Source: Angiostrongylus vasorum (taxonomy: Eukaryota; Nematoda; Chromadorea; Rhabditida; Metastrongylidae). From it: a stretch of 64,000 bases of DNA. Within the stretch, counting starts at the first letter, position 1; each line of letters begins with the position of its first letter. Shown here one piece after another: positions 1 to 11,029 of the stretch. The stretch spans positions 620,001-684,000 of the forward strand of contig JADANN010000404.1 of assembly GCA_018806985.1 (NCBI GenBank), written 5' to 3'. Made by a program: the position numbers and the translations under genes. The notes under the pieces are model-generated. The model made no database searches and was not told where the DNA came from. It saw only the letters and a program-made list of their open reading frames with translations.

Positions 1-1802
1 CAATGACGCTGTCAATTATTTAAACTCTTCTATCCTTTAGCAATTCTTGGAGAACTATTAACTTTCTTTGTTGATCCCATGTAAATGTTGTGTACGAACT
101 CCTGTGTTTCCAACGGTGCAGCTTCAGCTGTTTTGAGCCGAAGAGGATGAATAAATTAAAGACAAGGAATGAAGTAAGCGACGCTTGCACGTCGATTAAA
201 ATGCGTTGTAAACTTCGTAGAAGATTGTTTTTTTTAGGAACAGCAACGTAAAAATATTGAGGAAACAACCCATAACAGATGCGCGCCATTTAGGGTGGCT
301 CTCCAAATAGAAAACGAGTAATTTTTCGTCGGCTGCGAACTTTCTGGTCTTTCAGCAATAATTTTTCAATAACTGGAGTACTTCAGGGGTAATGAACATG
401 ATACAATTGTAAAGAGACTTTGTTCTATCGTTCTATTAGTATGCACAATATGCATGTTACTACTTACTCTGGTCCATTATGGAAATACATTGCTGTCAGC
501 ACTTGCAAGTATTTCGAACCCTATATTGAGTCTGCCTTAGTGTTTTTTTATATCCACAAATTCCATACGATGAAGATTGCGATCAAAATGAAATAAAAGT
601 TATTTGTTGGTTAAACTACAGGTCAAAGAACTTTTTTCGATAAAACGATTTTTGTATTTCATTGAGTATAAAGCATGGTTTTCCTGGTACCATCCTCATT
701 CTTTTGACCTGCTCTCGACTATCTACAGAATAAACATACATAGCGTGGTACTGGAACCCATACCCCTCGGAATGGACGCTATAGTGTCCACTCCGGAGAT
801 TATGCGTCTAACAATGCCACATGACTCCACTGGTGCACACATGCAGATAATTTGACTTTAAAAAATATTGAATTCAAAGCTCCCCGCAATGTATGATGAA
901 AAGTAACAGTTTAAGATAAAAAGAAAAAATGTCGGCGTCGTGCTATCAGTTTAAGAGTCCTTTAAAATTCTTGGAAAATCCAAAATGGACGTCAGACAAT
1001 AATGGTTAGTGTTTGGTAGGTTACAGAAAGGAAAATTTCTTTGAAGCGGTGGAAATACAACATAAAATCAATACTATCATTAACAACAACAGGAAATGTG
1101 CACGAATTAAAAGGAAGGCAGTAAGTAGTGATTGGTCATACGATCCTCCTACAGTTCAACAGCGTCCGCCTACATATTTCACGAATCCTCATCCAAAAAC
1201 CTGATGACTTCCAAACCCCAGAAATCCGAAAACATGCTCTAACGGATTTCGATTCTTTTATAAAACACCTTAGTCACTTTCTAAAGCACAAAATAATCAA
1301 AAATCAACAAATTACTAAAAAGCTGAGTAAACACGTTGGTTTTGGAATGAATTACAATATGGTCAGCAGAGATAGCCATTCCTTCCTGAGCAGCCATCGT
1401 GCTTAACTCAACGGAAAGGTGTGTTCCACCCACTTCACACCAAGTCACCTAAGGTAGCTCGAATTGGTCGTGGCCCTAATCCTCCAACTATGAAAATGTA
1501 TGAGCCATGATTCCGTAATTTTAGGTACTGTGACCAGCTTTCACAGCGTGGAAGCCAATAAAATAATACGGAAGATAGTAAAGTGTTCTGTTCTAAAAGT
1601 TTTCCGAGTCAGCACATACAACGAAAACAAAGTAGAGCTGATGCTCATCGCCTGTGCGGACATCGCTAAAGGGACAATGACATAAGCGTATATATGATTA
1701 GCAGACTTTTAGTTGATTTCATAGAGGTTTGGAAGAAGTGCGAAACTTGAGTTGTGGTTGTGCAAATCACCAGTAGATAAATCATGATACAAAGCAAAAC
1801 TC
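1..1802. other. No supported gene (left edge)
   Basis: Only short open frames without a matching splice context are visible here. The first clear coding signal on the minus strand is the terminal exon that ends at 1803. Confidence 0.4.
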
Positions 1803-4591
1803 TCACAGCGTTTCATCAGGCAATGGATAATTCTCTTTTTCCATACGATCTCCCACTTTGCGAATGACCTTCAGTCCAGCTGGAATACGAATCCGCGAAG
1901 CCAGACCACGATATCTGGATATAAAGTCTATTTCTAAGCACGTTACAGTACTATGGCTCTCTACAGGTTGTCACCTAAACCGATTACCTTGGATAGAGTA
2001 CAGCTGGTTGGTCGTAACCGTCCATGTGACCTCGGACATTATAGCGAGATAGTGTTTCGGTGGAAATTCGCTAAACGTGATATACATGGAATCTTTTGTG
2101 GGGAAAATAGTTAAACATCACTGCAAACGGCCCACAAAATAAACAACTAGGACACACCTCAATACCAAGCATCATACGAAGTTGGAGCATGTCATTTTGC
2201 TCTATGCCAGCCATTTCGCTTATATCCACGCTTTCATTCCAAAGATACTTGATGTGCGGATCAGGTTGTGCAGGTGGCATCATTCCACCTTGATCCAGTG
2301 GTCGAGGTGACGGAGCGTCCGAGCTGAATGGCCAAGGATATCTACTACCAATGGGGCTAGTCAGAGACCATGCAGCAGAAAAATTGTTAAAATTATCATC
2401 TGGACTCCCTTAAGAACACCACGGATACTTTCCATTGTTGTACTTTGTTCATTCCCGAACACACCTGGTAGAGCACTGCTGGATAAAAACGGAGCGCCAA
2501 GATTAGCGCACAGTACGGAGAGGAAGCAGAGAACTTCGGTGGGGATACTATTGATGATGGCCGTCAGCGAGGCGAAAAAGTACAAACTCCTCAAAAAAAT
2601 CCGGAGTTTAACACGAATTTCGGAAGGGTTCCATAATGCGACGATGCAAAGGCATCAACCATGGTATGGTAAAACACTGAGTTGGAAAGTACATTAGAGC
2701 AGTTAACTAATGACTTGGCAGTAAGCAGGTATAAGTCATGTCGTAGATATAGAGGTAGGTGAGGTGAAAAGCTAAAAAAATTTCTAAACAGATCATACTG
2801 AAACGTTCTCTATGAGGGAAGATCAGGCGACTTTTTACCCTGCTCATGATAAAAACAACTAAAAACCACTGAAATTTCGTATATATCGATGCCATGAGAT
2901 GCCAGTGGAATCTGTAGTACCTTCGTGTAGAACAAGCAGAGTCAGCACGACGATGAGAATCGCGAAACCACTCGGCCCATTCGAGGTCTTCATCCTCAGC
3001 TGTAGAAAAATCGGGATCCGAATCGATGAGTGGGACGTCGTTCGGACCCGGGGAGTATGAGATAATCATCCATATTCTACACTATGCATAGTATTAAAGT
3101 AAAGAAAAATTTTTTAACTAGAAATCAACCCAGAAAGAGAACGCAGTGACGACGAGTCTTAGCAAAGCCACCTGAGGCACTGAACATCATGACTAAGCTA
3201 CAGAAATAGATGAACACCGTCCAGAATGTCTTGTCGTCCATATGAAGGGGCGGGTGCGTTTTAGAAGGACGAAGACGTTGGTAACGCGTGACTAAGCGAT
3301 TTTGTCCCCAATAGCGCGGCGTGCCAGCTATTGTCCACCAGCGGAAGGCCACTTTACCGCTTCGAAACGCATTATTATGGCACCGACATGAAATGGTTCG
3401 CATCAAAGCCCCAGCGAAACAAGCATCGACAACACAGTCAACACACTGGAGCTATCAATTTATCATCAGAATGGAGCACTGCGCAATGACGGACAAATAG
3501 CAGCATTGTTGACAATTATGAAAATTTGAAGTTTGTAAACAGCTTAATACTCCAAACAATGACATTAACATTTCTTGAGGTAAAAGCATGGATATTATGG
3601 AAGCATTCACTGATCTCAAAACGCGGGTATTTTTTTTCTCAACGCCAAACGCACCGAGCATAAGCAATGAGAAATTGTTCGGCCGAATAGTCAGCTGAGC
3701 ATGTCAGCGAAAACACCACTAAACACGTCTTAGGCCATGGAAACAACTTCAACCGTTATCACCCATGAACACCAATAAAAAAACGAAGTAAAGGGCGGAA
3801 ACAACCAGTGTTATTTTGACATTGAGGGAACTTATACGTTAATACTTCTCTAATATGGGCATGGGTACACGAACACCATTCGAAGTGGACATAAGAAACC
3901 TTAATCACTACATAAGAACAGAGGGCGGAAGTTCATAAAGGTCCCAGTAAACAAAAAATGTCGACAAAAGCAAGTGCTAAGTACCGGAAGCACTTCCATT
4001 TGCTCAGATACCAACAACAAAGTGATTCGACTGCATTTATATACTTCGAAGAGGGTGTCACCAGAGCTTTTCAAGCGCTTGAACGGTATCTTAGTGGATA
4101 CTTCTAAGGAAAGGAAACAACACCATATATGGAACTCTAACATTATGAATAGAGAACGGTGTGGGGATCATTCCTTAGCCAGAACAGGGCCCATTGGATT
4201 AATCGCCACACAGAAATGTGCTTGCTTGTTACCCGTAAATAGCCTCTTAACATTGTCGTGGTGTTAAATAGGAATACTAGGAAACTCACTCATCTCGAGC
4301 TCGTCGCTGATTGTCTTTTTTGGCATTATCACGCTCTTTGAGTTGATTCATCAGATTCAAGTAGCTTACCCGATCGTATAAGTCGGAATCTAACTGCAAT
4401 GGTATAAATGAATGTTGTGAAATCAGTGTTATTTCTAACAGGTAATTGGCGCGTGGACACCTAACTGCCACCATAGTTCTAACCTCTTCCGGGGTCTCCA
4501 TTAGGCGTAGTTGTTCCTCTTTTTCAATTCTTTCTTTCACCCTGGCCTCCGACTCAGCAGACGCTTCCAATTTATTGGTAGCCACAGACTT
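1803..4591 (-). CDS. Unrecognised multi-exon gene with membrane and coiled-coil segments
   Basis: I do not recognise the family. Exons read on the minus strand: 4484-4591 and 4290-4393 (charged, helix-forming; contains ETPEE, LDSDLYDR and a KKDNQRRARDE tail), 3172-about 3451 (WWTIAGTPRYWGQN, then the hydrophobic TFWTVFIYFCSLVMMF), 2921-about 3070 (acidic, DEDLEWAEWFRDSHRR), 2465-2589 (hydrophobic, SLYFFASLTAIINS), 2158-2323, 1988-2070 and 1803-1914. The last three join in frame through GTGTGT and GTAATC donors and end at DETL and a TGA. The 2921/2589 junction also joins in frame (AG plus G makes Arg). The phases do not reconcile between 3172 and 3070, between 2465 and 2323, or between 4290 and the next exon, so some exons or boundaries are missing and this could be two genes. 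The start codon was not found. A possible further exon lies near 3990-4110 (STKIPFKRLKSSGDTLFE). Confidence 0.55.
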
Positions 4592-4619
4592 CTGAAAACG
4601 TAGTCAATTTTTTCATGAT

Positions 4620-5430
4620 AGAGCAGAAATATTTCCGCCTAAGTTGAGGTGAAGGGGGCTGTAAAGGTGGCAGCGGCTTACCAAGTGCGTTCAAGCACTA
4701 AATAAATATCATGTGAAAACATAAGAGTTGCACGATAATGAAAAAATGTGTGACTGGTAAGTAATGGCTGACAGAGAAATCGCTACAGAGAAGTAAAAGC
4801 GAGAATAGGCGGAGCTTTGTGGACGGATATCTCGTTGCATCGTAAAGTACGATTACCTTTCCAATACTTCCTATCCCACAAGTATACGTACTAAGAAATA
4901 ATTAGAAAGAATAGTAGCCACATGAAACGACTAACTACATCTTATTCCATAGCAGTTTCAAAAAATTGCAATCGAAGCATTCTTAGGCAACGAGGTGTGG
5001 AATTTTCCAGCAGTCACAAAATCGACATCGAAAATTGTACTACTTGACATTAACTACTTAAGGCTTTTAGAAATAGATCATAAAGCAATGTAGTAGCTAC
5101 GATTAATGTGCGCATAACCAGTGAAGGCTGCTAGAAGAATGCGCTATCCATAAACAAGTGGTATTCTTGACAGGAAAAGAGCCATTATGATCTCTGTCCC
5201 CGTCCGGCACTACACAATTCGGCTTAGCACTGCCATTACTATTACTTTACTATTACTATTCCCACTAACATTATCACTAATGCTACAATTACTACTGTTA
5301 TTATTATCACATTTTCATTACTATTAGCAACATCCTTACCACTATCAGATTGTAGGGAAATTAAAGCATCATTTCAACCAGTAGTTTTACAGCGACATAT
5401 CTCAAGTCGAAATAAGTTTTATTAATCGGA
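4620..5430. other. No gene; short ATT/ACT-rich stretch
   Basis: No coding exon is visible. About 5225-5345 is an irregular ATT/ACT-rich low-complexity run. It is either intronic to the flanking minus-strand exons or intergenic. Confidence 0.4.
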
Positions 5431-5435
5431 GTAAG

Positions 5436-6315
5436 GACCATTAGAACCTAAACATTTTTGCAAACAGAAATCCATTCATGTATTTAGGTTGCTTAAAACT
5501 TAGGGAGTTCTGGAATCGATGAAATCGTTCTGAAGGATGTTTCGACCTCGGCTTAGTTTCTGTGTAGCATTTCTCATACAAGTTACTAAGACGCTTGAAC
5601 AAGTGGCATTCAATATGCAGGCGCTCCAGTGAGTATGGTGCTCGAGGCAGAGTTTCCAACCCCAACTCGTTCAACCTTTGTAAGTTGGACAGTGCAATTT
5701 GCAGATGAGCGTTATCCTGGAGAAGATTTGGTTATTTTCTGTCGAAGAAGGTCGGCCGCAAAGGTCAGTTGTTCGCACATCTTGTCGATTTCATAGGCGT
5801 ACTCCTAGTTTCCTTACAGTACCCCTAATGGATCCAATCAGATTCAAGAGACCGAAATATCCAGGGTGACCTTCTCTTACGGTAATTTCGGTCATCAAAA
5901 GTGTTACGAAGTTTCATCGCGTTCCAACGGCCGACACGATCGGAGCAGCTTTTCACAGATGATCCATTTCTGGTCGCACGTTACAATCAATGGACAATAC
6001 GACTGAAAAACGGATCGTCCTAGTTGCCTCGATGAAGCGCCAAAGTACTTACAACGACGATTTTTTTGATTTTCATTCAATTCATACAATTATCTTTAGA
6101 TATCCTTAAACAGTTCAGGTGCTTCAATCTAGTTCCTCTACAAATTCAAGAACAGTTGTGGATCTATTTGCTTTAGCCAAAGCCTTTAATTCATGGTCGT
6201 CAATAAGTACGCGATTTCTCATCTTCAACGTCGAACTCGCCACGATGAGATTTTTGAAACAAACGCAGCACTGTTCATTCGTTAATAGTTCATTGAAATC
6301 GTAACTCAACAATGT
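5436..6315 (-). mobile_element. Mariner-family transposase remnant
   Basis: Pieces of a mariner transposase run in the correct order on the minus strand. About 6124-6312 encodes the N-terminal part (DDHELKALAKANRS, EFVEELD). About 5904-6089 encodes the block around the first catalytic Asp (ELNENQKNRR, then IVTCDQKWI). About 5441-5720 encodes the C-terminal block with LNELGLETLPRAPYS, the counterpart of the usual PHPPYSPDL motif, followed by HLFKRL. The frame is broken by stops and shifts, and the usual HDNARPH block is eroded, so no active protein is possible. No terminal inverted repeats were identified. The match to the SETMAR/cecropia-like mariner branch is from family knowledge. Confidence 0.8.
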
Positions 6316-6319
6316 TTCA

Positions 6320-6640
6320 AGCCGCTTCGCTGCAATACCTCCAAGTTTGAATCCGTAACATTAAGTTTGTAAAAATTACTGTTTTCACATCTGAAACTAT
6401 AGCGTTCAAATTTACCAAGGACACAATTTTTACCATAATTTATCTACACTGAATGAAAATTCATTAAATAAGGCTGGCGCAGATATATTATCGCACAGCG
6501 TGCAAAAAAAACCGCTAAAACATTTGCAAGGAAAGCAGAATTATAAATGCTCTAATTTCGGGGCAACGAAATATTTATTAGTGGTATTTATTACGAAACA
6601 TTACTTATTCTCATCATTAATACTATCACTTATTAACGTT
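6320..6640. other. No recognisable feature
   Basis: AT-rich sequence with no exon or repeat that I recognise. Confidence 0.4.
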
Positions 6641-6644
6641 CTTT

Positions 6645-6790
6645 CCCAAACTATTCACCGCCTTATCGTGGCCGAGCGGTGTTTCCCAGGTGTCATACTC
6701 TGATATACAACAGGAAGTGCTCATCCATGAACAAGGTTACCCATGTTGAGTATCTCAACACTTCCACACAGAAACATAACTACGAGTTAA
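6645..6790 (+). repeat. Degenerate 5' part of family B retroposon
   Basis: The 'accgccttatcgtggc' block followed by 'ggtgtttcccaggtgtc' matches the head of the family B repeats seen intact at 41548 and 34549. The rest has decayed beyond confident alignment. Confidence 0.45.
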
Positions 6791-6991
6791 CATGAATCTC
6801 GGCCCACCAAAAGAAACAGGAAAGCACAGTACCAGAAAGAAGGCGGCCGTGTCCTTTGAGCAAATGCAGCCTACTGAGGAGCTCTGGCTCGCGGTACTTT
6901 GCTGGTTCTCGGTCGAAATTAAAGGGATTACAGTATTCTGTGCTCAGCTACTATTATTGTCGTCATTCTTACTACTGCTACTGTGATCAAT

Positions 6992-7021
6992 ATTATGGTT
7001 AATAATAATAATAATAATAAC

Positions 7022-7054
<33 letters not shown>

Positions 7055-7075
7055 CACAATAATAATAATCGCTAA
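6992..7075. repeat. (AAT)n microsatellite
   Basis: Near-continuous AAT/AAC trinucleotide repeats. The apparent poly-Ile or poly-Asn reading frames here are artefacts of the repeat. Confidence 0.9.
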
Positions 7076-7210
7076 AACTAGCTTAGAGAGAGGCGAAACG
7101 AAGGACCCGCATGGTGTGGTGGTGAACGCGTTACTCCCTGGAAAGGACAATAGCGCGTTCGTTCCCCACCGCAGACACCTGCGGGCCGGAGTTTTGCAAA
7201 TATGTCAGCA
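7076..7210 (+). repeat. Half copy (right arm) of foldback element
   Basis: About 135 bp closely match the right arm of the foldback element at 49724-50057, including 'ggacccgcatggtgtggtgg' and 'gacaatagcgcgttcgttcc'. The left arm is absent and the AAT microsatellite abuts the break, so this is a truncated copy. Confidence 0.8.
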
Positions 7211-7284
7211 ATCTTGTGGTTGTATTTCGCTTAATACCCTGCCATAAAAATTATAGAAGGCAGGAAATAAAAAAGCAAACATTG

Positions 7285-7400
7285 TGAATAATAATAATGA
7301 TAATAATAATGACAAATAGTAATAATTAATAATAATAACTAATAATAATTAATAATAATGATAGTAATAATGATAATAACAATAGTAATAATAATAATGA
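7285..7400. repeat. (AAT)n microsatellite, second block
   Basis: Interrupted AAT/GAT trinucleotide repeats that continue the low-complexity zone after the foldback half copy. Confidence 0.85.
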
Positions 7401-9018
7401 GCACCAATCACCGCTGTTAATAACATCATTTCAATATCATCTTATCAATGAATATCATTTTTATAAGAACAAAAAAATAAAAAGAAGACACAAGCCATCC
7501 ACAAAACGAGTGATGCAAACTGGCAGCAAGAAACTTTACCTTTGAATGGATTGATATGATGAGGAATTATAAAGAAAACCAAACACTAAGACAGAAGAAT
7601 TTCAACGCTCTAGAAAACAGGACCTTACCGCAAGCTTTTCCTGCGACGAAGATTCTTCTGTATTCCTCAGTGTAGCTGTTTCTATGCTGTTTTTCTCACC
7701 GGTACACTTCAGACAATCCTTTTTCATCACCAAATATCTTCAAAGGCATGAAATCACATGGTTCGTGAATGCGAAGGCATATAGGCGAACATTCATAGGA
7801 TAAAAGCATGATGAAGAGTAGTTAGGGACAAAGAAATGGTAAATCTATTCCAACAGTGGATGTGCGTGTTCATTTAAACACTGAAAATGACACGTCTCGA
7901 ACCAGTAGCCACTGAGTACTACGTTGAACACGGACAGCTGGCATTGCTGGTCAATTGTTTCCTGAGTGCGGAAGGAAGTGAAGAAATAGGTAAAAGGAGG
8001 GGTCTGCCGTCGATATTTCCGCAAGGCATATTCCAATTGCACACCTCACTGCTACATGTATACCACAAATGGCGCCCTGTTTTAATCAATCCACTACAGC
8101 CATGTTATACGAAACATTGCAATAACTGAATGGGACAAACATGGCACGCTAAATACGAACAATGAGGATGACAGTATATCTGGAAAGTAAGAACTCACTA
8201 GATTACTTAGGTTCATAACACACAGGATAGCTAGTCGTAATCACGAACGTTCTGGACATAGAATCTGGAAGTATAGGAAAACAGGATGTGGAAGAGAAGA
8301 AAAACCAAGACAGGAGTCAAACAATAGAGAGAAAAGGAACAATTCCTCTCTATGGTCCAAGGTTGTAAACAGATTCATAGACCTGCTTCGGATAAGCAGA
8401 ATATATAGTCACGATTTAAAAAGTAGCTCCTCGCAATCAATTTGGTCTACATAATTCTTTTTCACGGTCTTCATTCGTATTACTCATAACATTTAAATTG
8501 CATTCTTCATAAATCAGATAGCGCGGAAGCCAGGACAGTTTTCACTTGACTGGTAATTTGTTCATTGAGCGAGATTACTTCTCTGGAAGGCCGTGCAAGC
8601 GTTTCCCCCAGCTTGTCACCACTTCCTATTCAGTAGCGAATTTGTTAAGACTGCAGTTTTTGGCGCACGCTTAATCTTAGTTAGGTTTTGGGATGGAATG
8701 TAGAACGCTTTAAGCTTGGAAGACCATGATATGGGATGAGCATCCGTTGCATATCACAAGGCGATGACCACCCTCCAGTTACAACCCAGTTTTAGACCTC
8801 ATTTAAAAATTAATAACGGTAATACTAATGATACCATGTAACTCTCGAATGTCTCCAGCACATGACATACTACACATGTCGTGGTGTTATCCAATCCCGA
8901 GATATAACATGACAATTCTGCACCACAGAATGCACAGTCTACGAGTAGGAAGTTACCATATGCCTAAAGACATCAAACAGTTTAGAATTCATTTATAATT
9001 GAGAGATCGGCCACTTAC
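7401..9018. other. No recognisable gene
   Basis: No exon with a consistent frame and splice sites, and no repeat family member, was identified in this stretch. Confidence 0.35.
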
Positions 9019-9144
9019 CACTTTTCTATAATGAATTCGTTGATGACCTAATTCTTCGGCAAGTTGAGATCTTGTAAGTGGAACATGGGCAGAAGCATCA
9101 GCTAACACTGCCTCAAGTACAGAAGATGAAAAGCTGGCGCGTCG
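9019..9144 (-). CDS. Isolated candidate coding exon
   Basis: A 126-nt open block lies between a TTTAG acceptor and a GTAAGT donor, exactly 42 codons in phase 0. It contains SVLEAVLADASAH, then TRSQLAEELGHQRIHYRK. The composition and the strong splice sites suggest a real exon, perhaps of the minus-strand gene at 1.8-4.6 kb, but I cannot link it or name it. Confidence 0.45.
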
Positions 9145-9149
9145 CTAAA

Positions 9150-10660
9150 TAGAGCGCTATATCGGGTTTTTAATAAGGAGAAAGAAAAAAAAACGACGAG
9201 TAGAGTGGAACTGCAGAAGTTTTTTCACAATCATACCCTAGTATTATCCCACTTAAGAAGGAAACCACGGCCGAGTGCACATAACTATGGGTGCACTGCA
9301 GTGAGATTATTCCGGAATAGCATTACAGCTCCCGAATTTGACTTATTCCTAACGATACTGCATAGTGCAAAGTGCTAAAAAGCGTAACTCTCAATAACCT
9401 CGCAGAAGTTCAAAAGTATGCAGCTTTTACAAATCCTCAAAATTTATGCAACCTTAGTCATATCAAAAATCACACGGTCAGAGATCAGTCACAAAGTTGT
9501 CAGTGATCATCATAACGAAGGTCCGCACATGAAAACCTCCCTCATCTACAAAACTTCTTTTCTGAAACCATTCCCACACTCTCACTCACTCACGCGGTGG
9601 CAGCCTTAAAGAATAATACTAAAAAATAATACTAATAAAGACCTCATTCTTCGAATTCCAAGAAACACCGAAGCAAAGTGACCGGTTCTTCGAATAAAAC
9701 ACCTGAAAAAAGAAATAAATCCCAGTCCTCGTCACCCTTTTTGCTCTGAAGAATCTACTCATATTTACATCACGCAGTGGGGTCATACATTTCAATACAC
9801 TGGTGAAGTTCCGATGTACTTGAGGAAATTGGCGTAGCACGCAAATGCTTTTCATAAAATTGAAAAGAACAAGCAGTAGAGCGTCCAGCTACTTACACTT
9901 TCGCAATCACACCTGCAAAAAGAATTTATTCCTCGCAAGAAACGTCGAACAATTTCTGAACTGGACAAGCCAATTTTCGTTCTCATCACAACAAGGTAAT
10001 CAACGGCGACACACATTGCAACTCTAGAACCACAAGGAGCAGTCCTTTATTAATGAAATCACATTTTACAGGTAGTAATTCACAGCACACATCACATCGA
10101 ACACTAAAGAATTTTAGCACCAAACAACAGAATAAACAAGAAGGACATCCCCCATATTGAGCCAAACTAGTAAAACGAACAGCGCGCTAAGAATAGAAAT
10201 CCATAAAACAATTACTCGTAAGTTCTGGAATTAAATGCAGTACATTTTTTTTTGGTTGAAAACAGTTGAAAGATACTCATAACACGGGAATACCAAATAA
10301 AATAACAATTTTCAACAAGTTTCATCTAAATCTATAGCAACTTCTTCCTCACTTGACCGATGTTCTGTCGGACTCAAGCCGCATAAAACATCGCGTGGAA
10401 CGTAGGTGTCTGATCTAAAGCGAAAATATTTCTACACACTTTTTTTTGCTCCATAATGGGAAAATATTCAGACTACCATACATAGTTGTGGTCTAAAATA
10501 CATTGACCAAGAAATCAAAGCAGATTCTACTCAGGTAATTTCAGAATAAATGGCACATCGTACATGTACTACGCAATTTCTCCACACCCTTAATAAAACT
10601 AGAAACGATTATGATGAAGGCATTAAGTGAAACAATAACCTGATGACAAGTGAAGTACTA
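9150..10660. other. No recognisable gene
   Basis: AT-rich sequence with scattered short open frames and no consistent splice context. Confidence 0.35.
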
Positions 10661-10662
10661 CT

Positions 10663-10876
10663 TTAAAGTTTTTGCTTTTTACGGAACGATATGCCTTCGT
10701 TAGTTTGTGCTTTTATGCCACCGTCTTCAAATATTACGCGAATCCCAAGATCCCCCTCATTTATCTCTCTGAAATCCGGTCTCGAATCTGTGTGTAGGTT
10801 CGATTCCACTTTGAAGATCCGGTCTTCTTCATAGATATCGTTGAGTGTTGGTCGAATTGATTCAAGCACTCGCAAG
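10663..10876 (-). CDS. Candidate terminal exon just downstream of hamartin
   Basis: After an AAAAG acceptor, one frame runs 70 codons to TAA. It contains SIRPTLNDIYEEDRIF and GDLGIRVIFEDGG and ends in a basic RKKQKL tail. It begins about 150 bp beyond the hamartin stop on the same strand. It could be the next gene, for example in an operon, or an alternative 3' exon. A tiny upstream exon at 10920-10958 (ATG, GTGAGT donor) does not match this frame. The product is unknown. Confidence 0.4.
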
Positions 10877-11029
10877 CTTTTGTGGATCGGAGGAAGTTTT
10901 TAACAGATAACTCACTCACCCATGTCTTGATTCCCAAGACGGGTAGAATTAACGACATGCATTGTACGGCATCTCTAAGCTTCTCGCTTTCCTTTCAATA
11001 ATTTAAAAAGCACATTACGAAAAAATTTC

